64,000 nt of DNA, from the NCBI RefSeq assembly GCF_024734895.1, contig NZ_CP091430.1:2498501-2562500 (forward strand). Direction: 5' to 3'. The first letter of the stretch is position 1, and each line of letters opens with the position of its first letter. Positions 48,600-57,110 of this stretch are shown here, in pieces. This DNA is from Paenibacillus spongiae. Its GTDB lineage: Bacteria > Bacillota > Bacilli > Paenibacillales > Paenibacillaceae. The notes beneath the pieces are model-generated. The model was given only the letters and a program-made list of their open reading frames with translations. It did no database searches and had not been told where the DNA came from. The position numbers and the translations under genes were made by a program.

Positions 48600-49532
48600 T
48601 CATCCCCGCTTGAAGAGGCTTCTTGCGATGAACAGAACGTTGGCCGGCCGTTCGGCCAATCGTCTGACGAAATAAGGATACCAGCTGCGGCCGAAGGGAA
48701 CGTAGCTTCTTACGGTGTACCCTTCGCGCGCCAGCGCCGCTTGCAGCGGCGTCCGTATCCCGTACAGCATTTGGAATTCGAAGGCGGTTCGCGGTATGTT
48801 ATGCGTCCTTGTGTACGATTTGACCCAGCGGATGATTTCCTCGTCATGTGTCGCGATAGCCGTATAAACCCCGCTGTCAAGCCGCGTTCGGATTAGATGT
48901 CGCATGTTCGCGTCGACCTTGCGCTTCGAAGGTATGGCGATGCTGGGCGGCTCCTTGTAGGCGCCCTTGACCAGGCGCAGATTGATCCCTTCCGCCGATA
49001 AGGCTCTTACATCCTGACGGCTTCGGTATAGGCAGGCTTGAATGACCGTTCCGATATTCTTGTATCCTTCCGCCTTTAATGTACGCACAATGCGGAGGGT
49101 TGCATCCGTCCAAGGGCTGTCTTCCATATCCAGCCGGACGAACAAGCCGAGGCAGGCGGCTTCCTTCGTAACCTTGCGAATACTGGCCAGGCAGCTGTCT
49201 TCATTAATGGCCAGACCGAATTGGGTCGGCTTTAACGAGATATTGCCATCGATGCCCGAGGCACGGATAGCTTGGAGGAGATCGAGGTAAGCGAGCTCGC
49301 AGCCCTTCGCCTCTTCGAGACTGCTGACGCTTTCGCCCAAGTAATCGAGCGTTACGGTTACGCCTTGTTGATTGATTCGCTTGGCCTGCTCGATGGCCGC
49401 TTCCATTGTTTCGCCAGCGACGAACCGGCTTGCGCCAAGCTTCATTCCGTACCGCTCGGAGAACTTTCTTGCCACGCGGTTACCTGCCAAACCAAGCAGA
49501 GCAGATCGGAACAGCCGCGTTCCGACATCCAT
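48600..49532 (-). CDS. putB: Proline dehydrogenase
   Basis: A 310-residue monofunctional FAD enzyme that oxidises proline to pyrroline-5-carboxylate at the membrane. The TIM-barrel PRODH motifs are TVTLDYLGESV, NISLKPTQFGL, FVRLDMEDSPWTDATLRI, GTVIQACLYRSRQD, LRLVKGAYKEP, ATHDEEII, FEFQMLYGIR and the C-terminal VPFGRSWYPYFVRRLAERP. The ATG at 49532 is chosen because AAGGAGCG sits eight bases before it; the frame runs on to 49592 without a better site. The usual partner, pyrroline-5-carboxylate dehydrogenase, is not adjacent. A hairpin lies in its 5' region. Confidence 0.93.
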   Translation of the reverse strand: MDVGTRLFRSALLGLAGNRVARKFSERYGMKLGASRFVAGETMEAAIEQAKRINQQGVTVTLDYLGESVSSLEEAKGCELAYLDLLQAIRASGIDGNISLKPTQFGLAINEDSCLASIRKVTKEAACLGLFVRLDMEDSPWTDATLRIVRTLKAEGYKNIGTVIQACLYRSRQDVRALSAEGINLRLVKGAYKEPPSIAIPSKRKVDANMRHLIRTRLDSGVYTAIATHDEEIIRWVKSYTRTHNIPRTAFEFQMLYGIRTPLQAALAREGYTVRSYVPFGRSWYPYFVRRLAERPANVLFIARSLFKRG

Positions 49533-49588
49533 ATGATCACGCTCCTTCATCTGCAGCTTTGCCTTAAGGCCAGGCGAACAAGCTTCTG

Positions 49589-49620
49589 ACAAAAACCGCC
49601 ATCCTTTTATATATAGGCGG
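49589..49620 (-). terminator. Terminator-like hairpin in the 5' region of proline dehydrogenase
   Basis: On the minus strand CCGCC-TAT...AT-GGCGG (seven paired bases, one bulge) is followed by TTTTTGT, about 55 bases before the start codon. The same stretch holds a TATATA that could be a -10, so it is either an attenuator or overlaps the promoter. Confidence 0.4.
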
Positions 49621-49804
49621 CGATATCCGGACTCATGACTAGGTTCCCGTTCAGGCCAACCCTGTTGAAAGTTTATTGTTCACTATGCATGGCCCAATCT
49701 ATTGAAAAGGCAGGGGAGCGGAAGGGATGCTGTCGTATGCTTTAACTAGGGCGGACAAGTGTGGTAATATATCAGCAGTTGAATGCCAGAGAGGGGTCAG
49801 CACG

Positions 49805-50392
49805 GTGAGAGTCATAGCAGGGACGGCCAAAGGCCGTGCTCTTAAGCCGGTGCCGGGCATGAACACGCGGCCGACGACGGACAAGGTGAAGGAAGCGATC
49901 TTCAGTATGATCGGTCCTTATTTTGACGGCGGCCGGGCGCTTGATTTATTTGCCGGGACCGGAGGCTTGGGAATTGAAGCGTTGAGCCGCGGTATCGGAC
50001 ATGCGGTATTCGTGGATTTGGAGCGTCAGAGCATTGAGGTTATCAAGCGGAATGTTGAAGCCGCAAGGGTTGCCGAGCGGGCGGAAATTTACCGGAATGA
50101 GGCTGGAAGGGCGCTGAAGGTGCTGGAGAAGCGGGGAACGGCGTTTTCGCTCGTTTTTCTCGATCCCCCTTACAAGATGAAGGACATGGATGCTTTCATG
50201 CAGGAGCTCGCAGAGCGGGGGCTGCTGGAAGCCGGCGGAACAGTTGTCATCGAGCATGACGCCGAGCATGTATATCCCGTAACAGCAGGAGCATTCGAAC
50301 AAACGAAGCACGCCCTTTATGGGGACACGGCGGTTTCGATCTACCGCTACTTCCCTTCCGAAGAAGGCGGCAGCACGCAAACGGAGGAGTAA
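49805..50392 (+). CDS. rsmD: 16S rRNA (guanine(966)-N2)-methyltransferase
   Basis: A 195-residue SAM-dependent methyltransferase that modifies G966 of 16S rRNA. The start MRVIAGTAKGRALKPV, the basic NTRPTTDKVKEAIFSMI segment, the SAM loop DLFAGTGGLGIEALSRG and the catalytic FLDPPYK (DPPY motif) are all family-typical. The GTG at 49805 follows GAGAGGGG; the longer frame to 49727 would add a non-conserved extension. coaD follows 6 bases later, the usual rsmD-coaD pair. Confidence 0.95.
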   Translation: MRVIAGTAKGRALKPVPGMNTRPTTDKVKEAIFSMIGPYFDGGRALDLFAGTGGLGIEALSRGIGHAVFVDLERQSIEVIKRNVEAARVAERAEIYRNEAGRALKVLEKRGTAFSLVFLDPPYKMKDMDAFMQELAERGLLEAGGTVVIEHDAEHVYPVTAGAFEQTKHALYGDTAVSIYRYFPSEEGGSTQTEE

Positions 50393-50398
50393 ACACAC

Positions 50399-50914
50399 AT
50401 GCAATTATCGGACAAGCAGCGCAAAGGGGAGCGAATCGCTGTATATCCAGGCAGCTTCGACCCCGTCACGTTCGGCCATCTTGATATTATCCATCGCGCC
50501 GCGAAGCAGTTCGATCATTTGATTGTCGCGGTATTGAACAATTCCAGTAAAAATCCGCTGTTCTCGGTCGAAGAACGCAAGGAGCTGCTTACGGCGGTAA
50601 CGCGCGATTTACCGAATGTGTCCATTGACAGCTTCCGCGATCTGCTGGTCCGCTTCATGCGTTCCCGCAATGCCCAAGTAATCGTCAGAGGCATCCGTTC
50701 CGTGACGGATTTCGAATATGAACTTCAGCTTGCCTCAACCAACCATCAGCTGGATGACGGGATCGAAACGATCTTTATGATGACGAACCCGAAATATTCG
50801 TATTTGAGCTCCAGTATCGTCAAAGAAATCGCACACTTCCAAGGGAACGTGAAGGATTTGGTGCCGCCGGAAGTCGACCGCGCCATGTCGTTGAAATATA
50901 CACAGCGCAAGTAA
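50399..50914 (+). CDS. coaD: Phosphopantetheine adenylyltransferase
   Basis: Makes dephospho-CoA from 4'-phosphopantetheine and ATP, the penultimate step of coenzyme A synthesis. The nucleotidyltransferase motif is [16 protein letters not shown] (T/HxGH), with [17 protein letters not shown] and the C-terminal [13 protein letters not shown] (SSS-x-R/K) motif. It has 171 residues, about ten extra at the N-terminus ([11 protein letters not shown]) before the conserved start. GGAGGAG precedes the ATG. It completes CoA supply begun by the panBCD genes elsewhere in the window. Confidence 0.96.
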   Translation: MQLSDKQRKGERIAVYPGSFDPVTFGHLDIIHRAAKQFDHLIVAVLNNSSKNPLFSVEERKELLTAVTRDLPNVSIDSFRDLLVRFMRSRNAQVIVRGIRSVTDFEYELQLASTNHQLDDGIETIFMMTNPKYSYLSSSIVKEIAHFQGNVKDLVPPEVDRAMSLKYTQRK

Positions 50915-50918
50915 TCAT

Positions 50919-52106
50919 TCAGCGTCCGTACGGACGGTCTCGTCTGGCGGCGCCTGCCGAAATCAGGCAAAGCAGGACAAGGATACCCGCGAACGTTAGC
51001 AGCGCAACCGGCATGTGGGGCCAGATGTCCGGCAATTCGGAAACCCGCCACGGTCCGGTTCTCTTCTCATGCGAGCCGTTCTGAAGCATAGCAGGGGACG
51101 AGTCGATTACTGCACCTGCATATTTGACGATCAGGTTTGTCACGGTAAGCGACAGAATGAATGCGAGTATAGCTTGCAGCAGACGATGGACAGCCAATCT
51201 CCAAACGGACAGATCGGTGCCCCCGAGTGCGCTTCCGGCTTGCAGCAGCGAGCTTAAGCCGCCCCAGCTCAAGATGGCGGTTATGGCCGCTATATTCCAC
51301 GGTTGACCGCCGGGGATCTGTGCAGTCGCTGCCGAGAAGGCGCCGATATGGCTCTCGAGCAGACCGGTGAGAAGAGGGGCAGGTATAGCGTTATTCAGCA
51401 GAGTTTCAACGAGACCTGCAATAACGGCGCACATCATCATAAACCCGCCAATTGCCATCAGCTTCGCAACCGATACGGTGACGGCATCGCCAAGCGTCTT
51501 GCCGAACGAACGCCCGTCCCGATTCCTTGCATCTGCCATCGCAGCTGCCGCACGGCGGAATAATCCCGTATGCCGCGGCTGCTCTTCCGCCATCTGCGGC
51601 TGCTCGCGGCTGAAGCGGGCAAGCACGAGAGACGACAGCAGCCCGGTCAGCCACACCGTGCCTGCAATGGCGAGACCCAGCTCCGGGCGATTCAGGAAAC
51701 CGGCGCCGACAACGACGATAATAAAGAGGGGACTTGGCATATGAGCCATCTCGAGCAAGCGTTGTCCTTCACTCCGCGTAAGGAGTCCTGTCTTCCGAAG
51801 CGCGGCAGCCGATTCCGCACCGGCGGGGAACCCGCCTGTCCAGCCTAAGACCAGGGCAAAGCCGGCTTCGCCCGGCAGGCGGAACAGACGCCGCATAAGG
51901 GGATGGAGCAGCGTTCCCAAGGCGTGAACCGCGCCGAATGCGAGCATCAGCTCAAGCATCGTCAGAAAGGGAAGCAGGCCTGGAAAGACGATGTTCCACC
52001 AGACAGTAAGCCCTTGTAAAGACGCTTGGAACGCTTCTGAGGGCCTGTAGATGATGGCCGTTACAAGCATAAGGGACAGAGCGGCGAACGTTATCGTACG
52101 CAGCAT
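50919..52106 (-). CDS. ylbJ: Sporulation integral membrane protein YlbJ
   Basis: A 395-residue polytopic protein with nucleoside-recognition (Gate) domains and about eight spans. FPGLLPFLTMLELMLAFG, GWTGGFPAGAESAAALRKTGLLTRSEGQRLLEMAHMPSPLFII and TAQIPGGQPWNIAAITAILSWGGLSSLLQ are YlbJ signatures. In B. subtilis ylbJ is needed for full spore cortex formation and is active in the mother cell. It has GGAGTTG before its ATG, is divergent from ylbL and convergent with coaD (4 bases apart). Confidence 0.92.
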   Translation of the reverse strand: MLRTITFAALSLMLVTAIIYRPSEAFQASLQGLTVWWNIVFPGLLPFLTMLELMLAFGAVHALGTLLHPLMRRLFRLPGEAGFALVLGWTGGFPAGAESAAALRKTGLLTRSEGQRLLEMAHMPSPLFIIVVVGAGFLNRPELGLAIAGTVWLTGLLSSLVLARFSREQPQMAEEQPRHTGLFRRAAAAMADARNRDGRSFGKTLGDAVTVSVAKLMAIGGFMMMCAVIAGLVETLLNNAIPAPLLTGLLESHIGAFSAATAQIPGGQPWNIAAITAILSWGGLSSLLQAGSALGGTDLSVWRLAVHRLLQAILAFILSLTVTNLIVKYAGAVIDSSPAMLQNGSHEKRTGPWRVSELPDIWPHMPVALLTFAGILVLLCLISAGAARRDRPYGR

Positions 52107-52213
52107 ATCATTATCAACTCCAGTGCTGGTTAATAGGGCGATGCCGCATCAGCACTACATTGTACGCTTGTCTTGACTGGGATAGACCACTATTTGCGAA
52201 GGCGGTGACCGGC

Positions 52214-53275
52214 ATGAACAAGCAGCGGAAGCTGAGGAAGCTGCCTGCTGGAATAGGCGGGATGTGGAAGTGGCCGGTCTGCGCAGCGATTATTATGACG
52301 CTGCTGCTATATGTCCCGACCCCCTTTGCTGCATATGAGCCGGGGATCGCCATCTCGACCAAGCCGCTCGTGCAGGCGGTAGCGCCCGATTCCCCGGGGG
52401 AAGGGACGTTTCTTCTGACGACGGTGAAGCTGACCTATGCTAACTTCTGGATGGCGATCCGGTCGGCATGGGATCATAATATCGAACTATTCATGAAAAA
52501 GGATTTGCTGAAGGGAAAGACTGCGGGCGAGTACCAGCAGCGGTTATCCGTCGTAATGCTCGGCTCCCAAACCGATGCGCTTGAAGCCGCCTACCGCAAA
52601 GCGGGGATCCCCTACAAGATCGCGCCTTATGCGCTTGTCGTCAGCGAAGCCGGCCCAGGCGGCAATGCCGCCGGAAGCAGAGGGCTTCTTACGGGTGACG
52701 AGCTAATCGAAGTAGGAGGGGTAGCGGCAGGTAGCATGTCAGAGCTTATCGAATCGCTTGATGGATTGAAACCCGGTCAAGAGATCGATGCTTCCGTCGT
52801 CAGGAATGGCAAGCAGGTGACGGTGCATATTAGACCGCAGCAACCGGCGGACATGGCGGGAAGCGCTGCCGATCAAGCGGCCGCGGCTCTTGGCGTGAAG
52901 CAGTTAACCGAGCTGCGCCACGTCGTGCCCGACGATTCGACGCGTTCGGTTGCCATCGATGCCGAGGGCATCGGCGGACCGTCGGCAGGGCTGATGTTTG
53001 CTCTGCAAGCACTGGATGAGCTAACCTCGGGCGATTTAACCGGCGGCTACAAGGTAGCCGGAACAGGAACAATCGATCCCGAAGGCAGGGTTGGGGCGAT
53101 CGGAGGCGTTGGACATAAGGTGGTAGCAGCCGACCGGGCAGGAGCGGAGCTGTTTCTCGTTCCCGAACGGAATGCCGCCGAGGCTGCCGGCAAGGCGCGT
53201 GAAATAGGCAGTGAAATCAAGGTTATTCCTGTCGCCACGCTTGATGACGGGGTTCTGGCCTTGAAACGGACGTAA
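52214..53275 (+). CDS. ylbL: PDZ and Lon-type serine protease YlbL (SepM family)
   Basis: A 353-residue membrane-anchored protease. One N-terminal span (VCAAIIMTLLLYVPTPFAAY) is followed by a beta-rich region, a PDZ domain (RGLLTGDELIEVGGVAAGSMSELIESL...VRNGKQVTVHI) and a C-terminal Lon-type proteolytic domain. Its catalytic serine is in GGPSAGLMFAL and the lysine in GAIGGVGHKVVAA. Relatives process or clear proteins at the membrane: SepM matures a competence peptide in Streptococcus, and YlbL of B. subtilis helps degrade the DNA-damage checkpoint protein YneA. AAGGCGGTG precedes the ATG. Confidence 0.92.
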   Translation: MNKQRKLRKLPAGIGGMWKWPVCAAIIMTLLLYVPTPFAAYEPGIAISTKPLVQAVAPDSPGEGTFLLTTVKLTYANFWMAIRSAWDHNIELFMKKDLLKGKTAGEYQQRLSVVMLGSQTDALEAAYRKAGIPYKIAPYALVVSEAGPGGNAAGSRGLLTGDELIEVGGVAAGSMSELIESLDGLKPGQEIDASVVRNGKQVTVHIRPQQPADMAGSAADQAAAALGVKQLTELRHVVPDDSTRSVAIDAEGIGGPSAGLMFALQALDELTSGDLTGGYKVAGTGTIDPEGRVGAIGGVGHKVVAADRAGAELFLVPERNAAEAAGKAREIGSEIKVIPVATLDDGVLALKRT

Positions 53276-53422
53276 TGAATCCTTTATTTTCTGCATGAAT
53301 TGCAAATGATAACGGGAAGCAAGGCTGCCAAGTACGAACGGCTTTGATTGAGCATCCGGCCGCATAAACGGATGATCGTAAGGGCTCCTTGCCGCCAAAC
53401 ATGAACTTGCTGCGTGAAAATG

Positions 53423-53452
53423 TTGACAAAACGATTCAAACGTCGATATAAT
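53423..53452 (+). promoter_or_regulatory. Sigma-A promoter of yceD-rpmF
   Basis: Perfect TTGACA (53423-53428) and TATAAT (53447-53452) with an 18-bp spacer, 27 bases before the yceD start. Confidence 0.88.
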
Positions 53453-53478
53453 AAACTTTGTTTGTTTGGAGTGATCTT

Positions 53479-53991
53479 ATGGAGATTCATATTCAAGAAC
53501 TGGCATCCAAGGGAACGAAAACTTCGATCCGTAAGAGCTTGAACGCCGGATGGCTGCAAGAGGTTCGCAAGGATATTCTGCATGTGGGCCCGATGGAGGT
53601 AGAACTCGAGGCATCGGGACAGAATGGCATCGTTCATCTTGACGGCGAGTTCTCGCTCGATATTGAGATGGCCTGCTCTCGTTGTCTGGAGCCGGTTAAA
53701 CAGCACATTGCCGTTCCGTTTCATGAACGCTTCAAGCCTGCCAACACCCGCAGCGGCGAGGCAGCCGAAGAAGATGAAGTGATCGTTGTCGAAGAGGACA
53801 AGTTGGATCTGGAACCGCTCATCGAAGAGTCGATGATGCTTTCCCTGCCATTTGTTCCGCTTTGCGGTGAAGACTGCAAGGGGCTATGCCATACTTGCGG
53901 CGCCAACTTAAACGAAACGGATTGCGGCTGCACGCAGGATCGCATCGATCCGCGGCTTGCCGCATTGAAAGATTTATTCAAGGAATCGTAA
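53479..53991 (+). CDS. yceD: YceD family protein (DUF177), 23S rRNA accumulation factor
   Basis: A 170-residue protein of the DUF177/YceD family, whose members promote 23S rRNA accumulation and are co-transcribed with rpmF across bacteria. [11 protein letters not shown] motif sits mid-protein, and the C-terminus has [23 protein letters not shown], probably a metal-binding knuckle. The ATG at 53479 uses GGAGTGA; a TTG seven codons earlier overlaps the -10 region and is unlikely. rpmF follows 41 bases later under the same strong promoter. Confidence 0.92.
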   Translation: MEIHIQELASKGTKTSIRKSLNAGWLQEVRKDILHVGPMEVELEASGQNGIVHLDGEFSLDIEMACSRCLEPVKQHIAVPFHERFKPANTRSGEAAEEDEVIVVEEDKLDLEPLIEESMMLSLPFVPLCGEDCKGLCHTCGANLNETDCGCTQDRIDPRLAALKDLFKES

Positions 53992-54032
53992 GAAGCAGCT
54001 TGGATCCGAATTCTGTGAAGGAGGTGGGAAAT

Positions 54033-54206
54033 ATGGCAGTACCACAACGAAGAACATCCAAAACCCGTCGTGACAAACGCCGCACGCACTTCAAACTGGC
54101 GGTGCCGGGTATGGTGAAATGCGAGCAATGCGGAGAGTTGAAATTGGCTCACCGGGTATGCAAAGTGTGCGGAGTTTATAAATCAAGAGAGATTATTAAA
54201 CAATAG
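54033..54206 (+). CDS. rpmF: 50S ribosomal protein L32
   Basis: A 57-residue ribosomal protein with the typical start [20 protein letters not shown] and a zinc ribbon formed by CEQC and CKVC, the zinc-dependent (C+) form. AAGGAGGTGG lies just before the ATG at 54033. It is co-transcribed with yceD and ended by a strong terminator. Confidence 0.97.
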   Translation: MAVPQRRTSKTRRDKRRTHFKLAVPGMVKCEQCGELKLAHRVCKVCGVYKSREIIKQ

Positions 54207-54225
54207 TTTCTTTCGTTTCTTGTGC

Positions 54226-54258
54226 AGCGCCTCACCACTCGGTGGGGCGCTTTTTTTT
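54226..54258 (+). terminator. Terminator of yceD-rpmF
   Basis: AGCGCCTCACC pairs with GGTGGGGCGCT (one G-U pair) around ACTC, followed by eight T residues. Confidence 0.95.
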
Positions 54259-54302
54259 ATGAAGGCGGAGGGCGTATCCGTCAGTAAAAATCACACATGT
54301 CA

Positions 54303-54349
54303 TTGATTCCGGCTGTTATCTCTTATATACTGTTAGTACCTGGTGATAA
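54303..54349 (+). promoter_or_regulatory. Promoter and FapR operator of the fatty-acid operon
   Basis: TTGATT (54303-54308) and TATACT (54326-54331) are 17 bp apart. TTAGTACCTGGTGATAA (54333-54349) is a close match to the 17-bp FapR operator and covers the predicted start site. FapR, encoded by the first gene, should repress the operon until malonyl-CoA releases it. Confidence 0.85.
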
Positions 54350-54374
54350 TAGCTGCTGGTAAAAGAATCGGTTT

Positions 54375-54431
54375 TAAGCCGACTGTCAGCAGCAAGCTCA
54401 TCTTCGGATCATGCTGCCACCAATCGGCTTA
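54375..54431 (+). promoter_or_regulatory. Stem-loop in the fapR 5' untranslated region
   Basis: TAAGCCGA (54375-54382) pairs perfectly with TCGGCTTA (54424-54431), and inside it GCAGCA pairs with TGCTGC. The structure ends on the AGGA that would serve as the fapR ribosome binding site. Confidence 0.6.
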
Positions 54432-54438
54432 GGATGCG

Positions 54439-55098
54439 ATGAATTGCAGCTGCAATTATGACAAAGATTATATGACAAAGGTTGTGCGGACCATCGAACG
54501 CGTTCCGAAACGTCAGCGGCATCAGCAGCTTTCCCGGCTAATCGAAGAAAATCCGTTCATGACGGACCGGGAGCTCACGCGGCAGCTTAAAGTAAGTATA
54601 CAGACAGTTAGATTGGACCGGTTGGAGCTTGGCATTCCCGAGCTTCGCGAGAGGATGAAGCTGATGGCGGAACGGTCTTACGACTCCGTCCGTTCATTGC
54701 CGCTGCACGAAGTGATCGGCGACATCGTTGATCTTCAACTTGACCGAAGCGGAATTTCGGTATTTGAAATACGGGAAGAGCATGTATTTTCTAGAACGGG
54801 TATCGCCCGCGGACACCATATATTCGCGCAAGCGAATTCGCTCGCCGTAGCGGTTATTAACGACGAGATCGCGTTAACCGCCGCGGCCGACATTCGTTTC
54901 GTCCGTTCGGTCAAGCTTGGCGAGAAATGCATCGCCAAAGCTTACCTGAGATCGATCTCGGGCGAACGAAGCAAAGCGAAGGTGGAGGTTTTCACATACG
55001 TTGGCGATGAGATGGTTTTTCAAGGGCATTTCATCATCTATCGATCCGCGGGAGAACCGATCATCGAGGGAGGGAACGAACGTGCGGATCGCAATTGA
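54439..55098 (+). CDS. fapR: Malonyl-CoA-responsive transcriptional repressor FapR
   Basis: A ~219-residue repressor of fatty-acid and phospholipid genes. An N-terminal DeoR-like helix-turn-helix (TDRELTRQLKVSIQTVRLDRLELGIPELRERMK) is joined by a linker helix to a hot-dog-fold malonyl-CoA-binding domain (VFSRTGIARGHHIFAQANSLAVAVINDEIALTAAADIRF). The ATG at 54439 has only a weak AGGA; an ATG at 54472 has no site at all. Relative to B. subtilis FapR (188 residues) both ends are longer. An operator for its own product lies at its promoter. Its 3' end overlaps plsX by 17 bases. Confidence 0.94.
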   Translation: MNCSCNYDKDYMTKVVRTIERVPKRQRHQQLSRLIEENPFMTDRELTRQLKVSIQTVRLDRLELGIPELRERMKLMAERSYDSVRSLPLHEVIGDIVDLQLDRSGISVFEIREEHVFSRTGIARGHHIFAQANSLAVAVINDEIALTAAADIRFVRSVKLGEKCIAKAYLRSISGERSKAKVEVFTYVGDEMVFQGHFIIYRSAGEPIIEGGNERADRN

Positions 55099-56071
55099 TG
55101 CAATGGGTGGCGATCATGCTCCCGAGCAGATCGTTCATGGCGTGCTGGAAGCGGCGGCGGAATGGCCGGATACGCAGCTGCTGCTGGTGGGGGACACGGC
55201 GCAAATCGAATCCCACCTGAACGGCAAGAAACCGGCCAATTTGACGGTCGTTCATGCGGACGACGTTATTAGTCCGGACGACGAGCCGGTCAGAGCAGTC
55301 AGACGCAAGAAAGGCGCATCGATGGTCGTTGCCGGCAAGCTCGTGCATGACGGCGAGGCTCAGGCGATGATTTCCGCAGGCAATACGGGCGCACTCATGA
55401 CGACCGGGCTGCTCGTCGTCGGCCGCATAGACGGCATCGAACGGCCGGCGCTGGCCCCTATGCTGCCGACAATGGACGATGTCGGCGTTCTGGCTTTGGA
55501 TCTTGGCGCCAATATGGACGCCAAGCCGGAGCATTTGCTTCAATACGCTATTATGGGGAGCATTTATCGCTCCCAGGTACATGGATTGAAACAGCCGCGC
55601 GTCGGGCTTCTGAACGTCGGCACCGAAGCAATGAAAGGCAATGAGCTGACCAAAGCGGCCTTCGAGCTGATGCAGTCCGCTCCGATCCATTTTATCGGTA
55701 ACGTTGAAGCTCGTGATGTCCTGATTCGGAATTGCGATATCCTGGTATGCGACGGCTTCGCAGGCAATATTATGCTGAAGGCGATGGAAGGCACGGCAAG
55801 CGCCTTGATGCGGGAGGTGCGCAATGCGCTGACGAGCAGCTGGATCACGAAGCTGGCCGCGCTGACCGTGCGTCCGAAGCTGCAGCAGCTGCGCGCGAAG
55901 ATGGATTATAAGGAGCACGGGGCGGCCCCGCTGCTCGGTGTTAACGGACTTGTGCTCAAATGTCACGGTTCCTCGGACAGCAAGGCGGTCAAGAATGCGA
56001 TCGGCAGAGCCCGAACGGCTGTACAGAACCGTCTCGTAGAGTCAATTGCAACGGAATTCAGCAGGAAGTGA
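55082..56071 (+). CDS. plsX: Phosphate acyltransferase PlsX
   Basis: Makes acyl-phosphate from acyl-ACP for membrane phospholipid synthesis; a peripheral membrane enzyme. The start MRIAIDAMGGDHAPEQ, the SAGNTGALM stretch, LALDLGANMDAKPEHL, LLNVGTEAMKGNELTK and DGFAGNIMLKAMEG are canonical. The 329-residue length is normal. The GTG at 55082 has GGGAGGGA seven bases upstream, inside the end of fapR. Second gene of the FapR regulon operon. Confidence 0.96.
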   Translation: MRIAIDAMGGDHAPEQIVHGVLEAAAEWPDTQLLLVGDTAQIESHLNGKKPANLTVVHADDVISPDDEPVRAVRRKKGASMVVAGKLVHDGEAQAMISAGNTGALMTTGLLVVGRIDGIERPALAPMLPTMDDVGVLALDLGANMDAKPEHLLQYAIMGSIYRSQVHGLKQPRVGLLNVGTEAMKGNELTKAAFELMQSAPIHFIGNVEARDVLIRNCDILVCDGFAGNIMLKAMEGTASALMREVRNALTSSWITKLAALTVRPKLQQLRAKMDYKEHGAAPLLGVNGLVLKCHGSSDSKAVKNAIGRARTAVQNRLVESIATEFSRK

Positions 56072-56080
56072 GAGTGTCAT

Positions 56081-57067
56081 ATGCAATTACATCCCGTAGG
56101 TATTCTCGGAACCGGTAAATATGTCCCGGACCGCATCTTAACGAACCGCGAGCTGGAGCAGATGGTGGAGACGAACAACGAATGGATCGTGACGCGAACC
56201 GGCATTCGCGAGCGCCGGCTCGCGGCGGACGATCAAGCGACGTCGGATCTCGCTTACTATGCAGCCGAAAAAGCACTTATTGCAGCGAATGTAGCTGCCG
56301 AAGATTTGGATTTGATCATCGTTGCAACCATTACGCCGGATAAGTTTTTTCCATCGACCGCCTGCATCCTTCAGGATAAATTAGGAGCGAAGAAAGCGGC
56401 GGCATTCGATTTGTCTGCAGCCTGCTCCGGCTTTATCTATGGGCTTGCCACAGCCTCCAGCATGATTGCTTCGGGCATGTACAAACATGTACTCGTCGTT
56501 GGAGCGGAAACCTTATCGCGGGTAACGGATTATACGGATCGCAACACTTGCATCCTGTTCGGTGACGGAGCCGGCGCGGTTGTGCTCGGCCAAGTGCCGG
56601 AGGGCCGCGGATTCAAGTCGTTCGAGCTGGGCGCCGACGGAGCAGGAGGCGACTTGCTCTGCATTAACGGCGGCGGCTCACGCTTGCCTTCGACCGAACA
56701 AAGCGTCGCCGATAAGAAGCACTTCATTCACATGGCCGGAAGCGAAGTATTCAAATTCGCCGTACGGATTATGGGCGGAGCCGCGGAAGAAGCGCTGCGG
56801 AAAGCCGGTATGGATAAGAGCGAAATTGATTTGCTGGTTCCTCATCAAGCTAATATTCGCATCATTCAATCGGCGCTTAACCGGCTTGATCTTCCGGAAG
56901 ACAAGTGCATGATCAATTTGGACCGGTACGGCAATGTATCTGCCGCTTCCATACCGATCGCGCTTGCCGAGGCGGTGGAGCAAGGCCGCGTGAACGAAGG
57001 CGACCGGGTCGTGCTTGTCGGCTTCGGCGGAGGCTTGACTTGGGGCGCAGCCGTATTGGTTTGGTAA
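56081..57067 (+). CDS. fabH: 3-oxoacyl-ACP synthase III
   Basis: Starts fatty-acid chains by condensing acyl-CoA primers with malonyl-ACP; in this group it prefers branched primers. The catalytic cysteine is in DLSAACSGFIYGLA, the histidine in PHQANIRI and the asparagine in YGNVSAAS, all intact. The N-terminal GTGKYVPDRILTN and the C-terminal FGGGLTWGAAVLVW complete the 328-residue family profile. It follows plsX by 9 bases in the fapR operon. Confidence 0.96.
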   Translation: MQLHPVGILGTGKYVPDRILTNRELEQMVETNNEWIVTRTGIRERRLAADDQATSDLAYYAAEKALIAANVAAEDLDLIIVATITPDKFFPSTACILQDKLGAKKAAAFDLSAACSGFIYGLATASSMIASGMYKHVLVVGAETLSRVTDYTDRNTCILFGDGAGAVVLGQVPEGRGFKSFELGADGAGGDLLCINGGGSRLPSTEQSVADKKHFIHMAGSEVFKFAVRIMGGAAEEALRKAGMDKSEIDLLVPHQANIRIIQSALNRLDLPEDKCMINLDRYGNVSAASIPIALAEAVEQGRVNEGDRVVLVGFGGGLTWGAAVLVW

Positions 57068-57110
57068 AGGATTTGCATTGCAATAAGGTTAGGTTGGGAG
57101 TTGTTCGATA

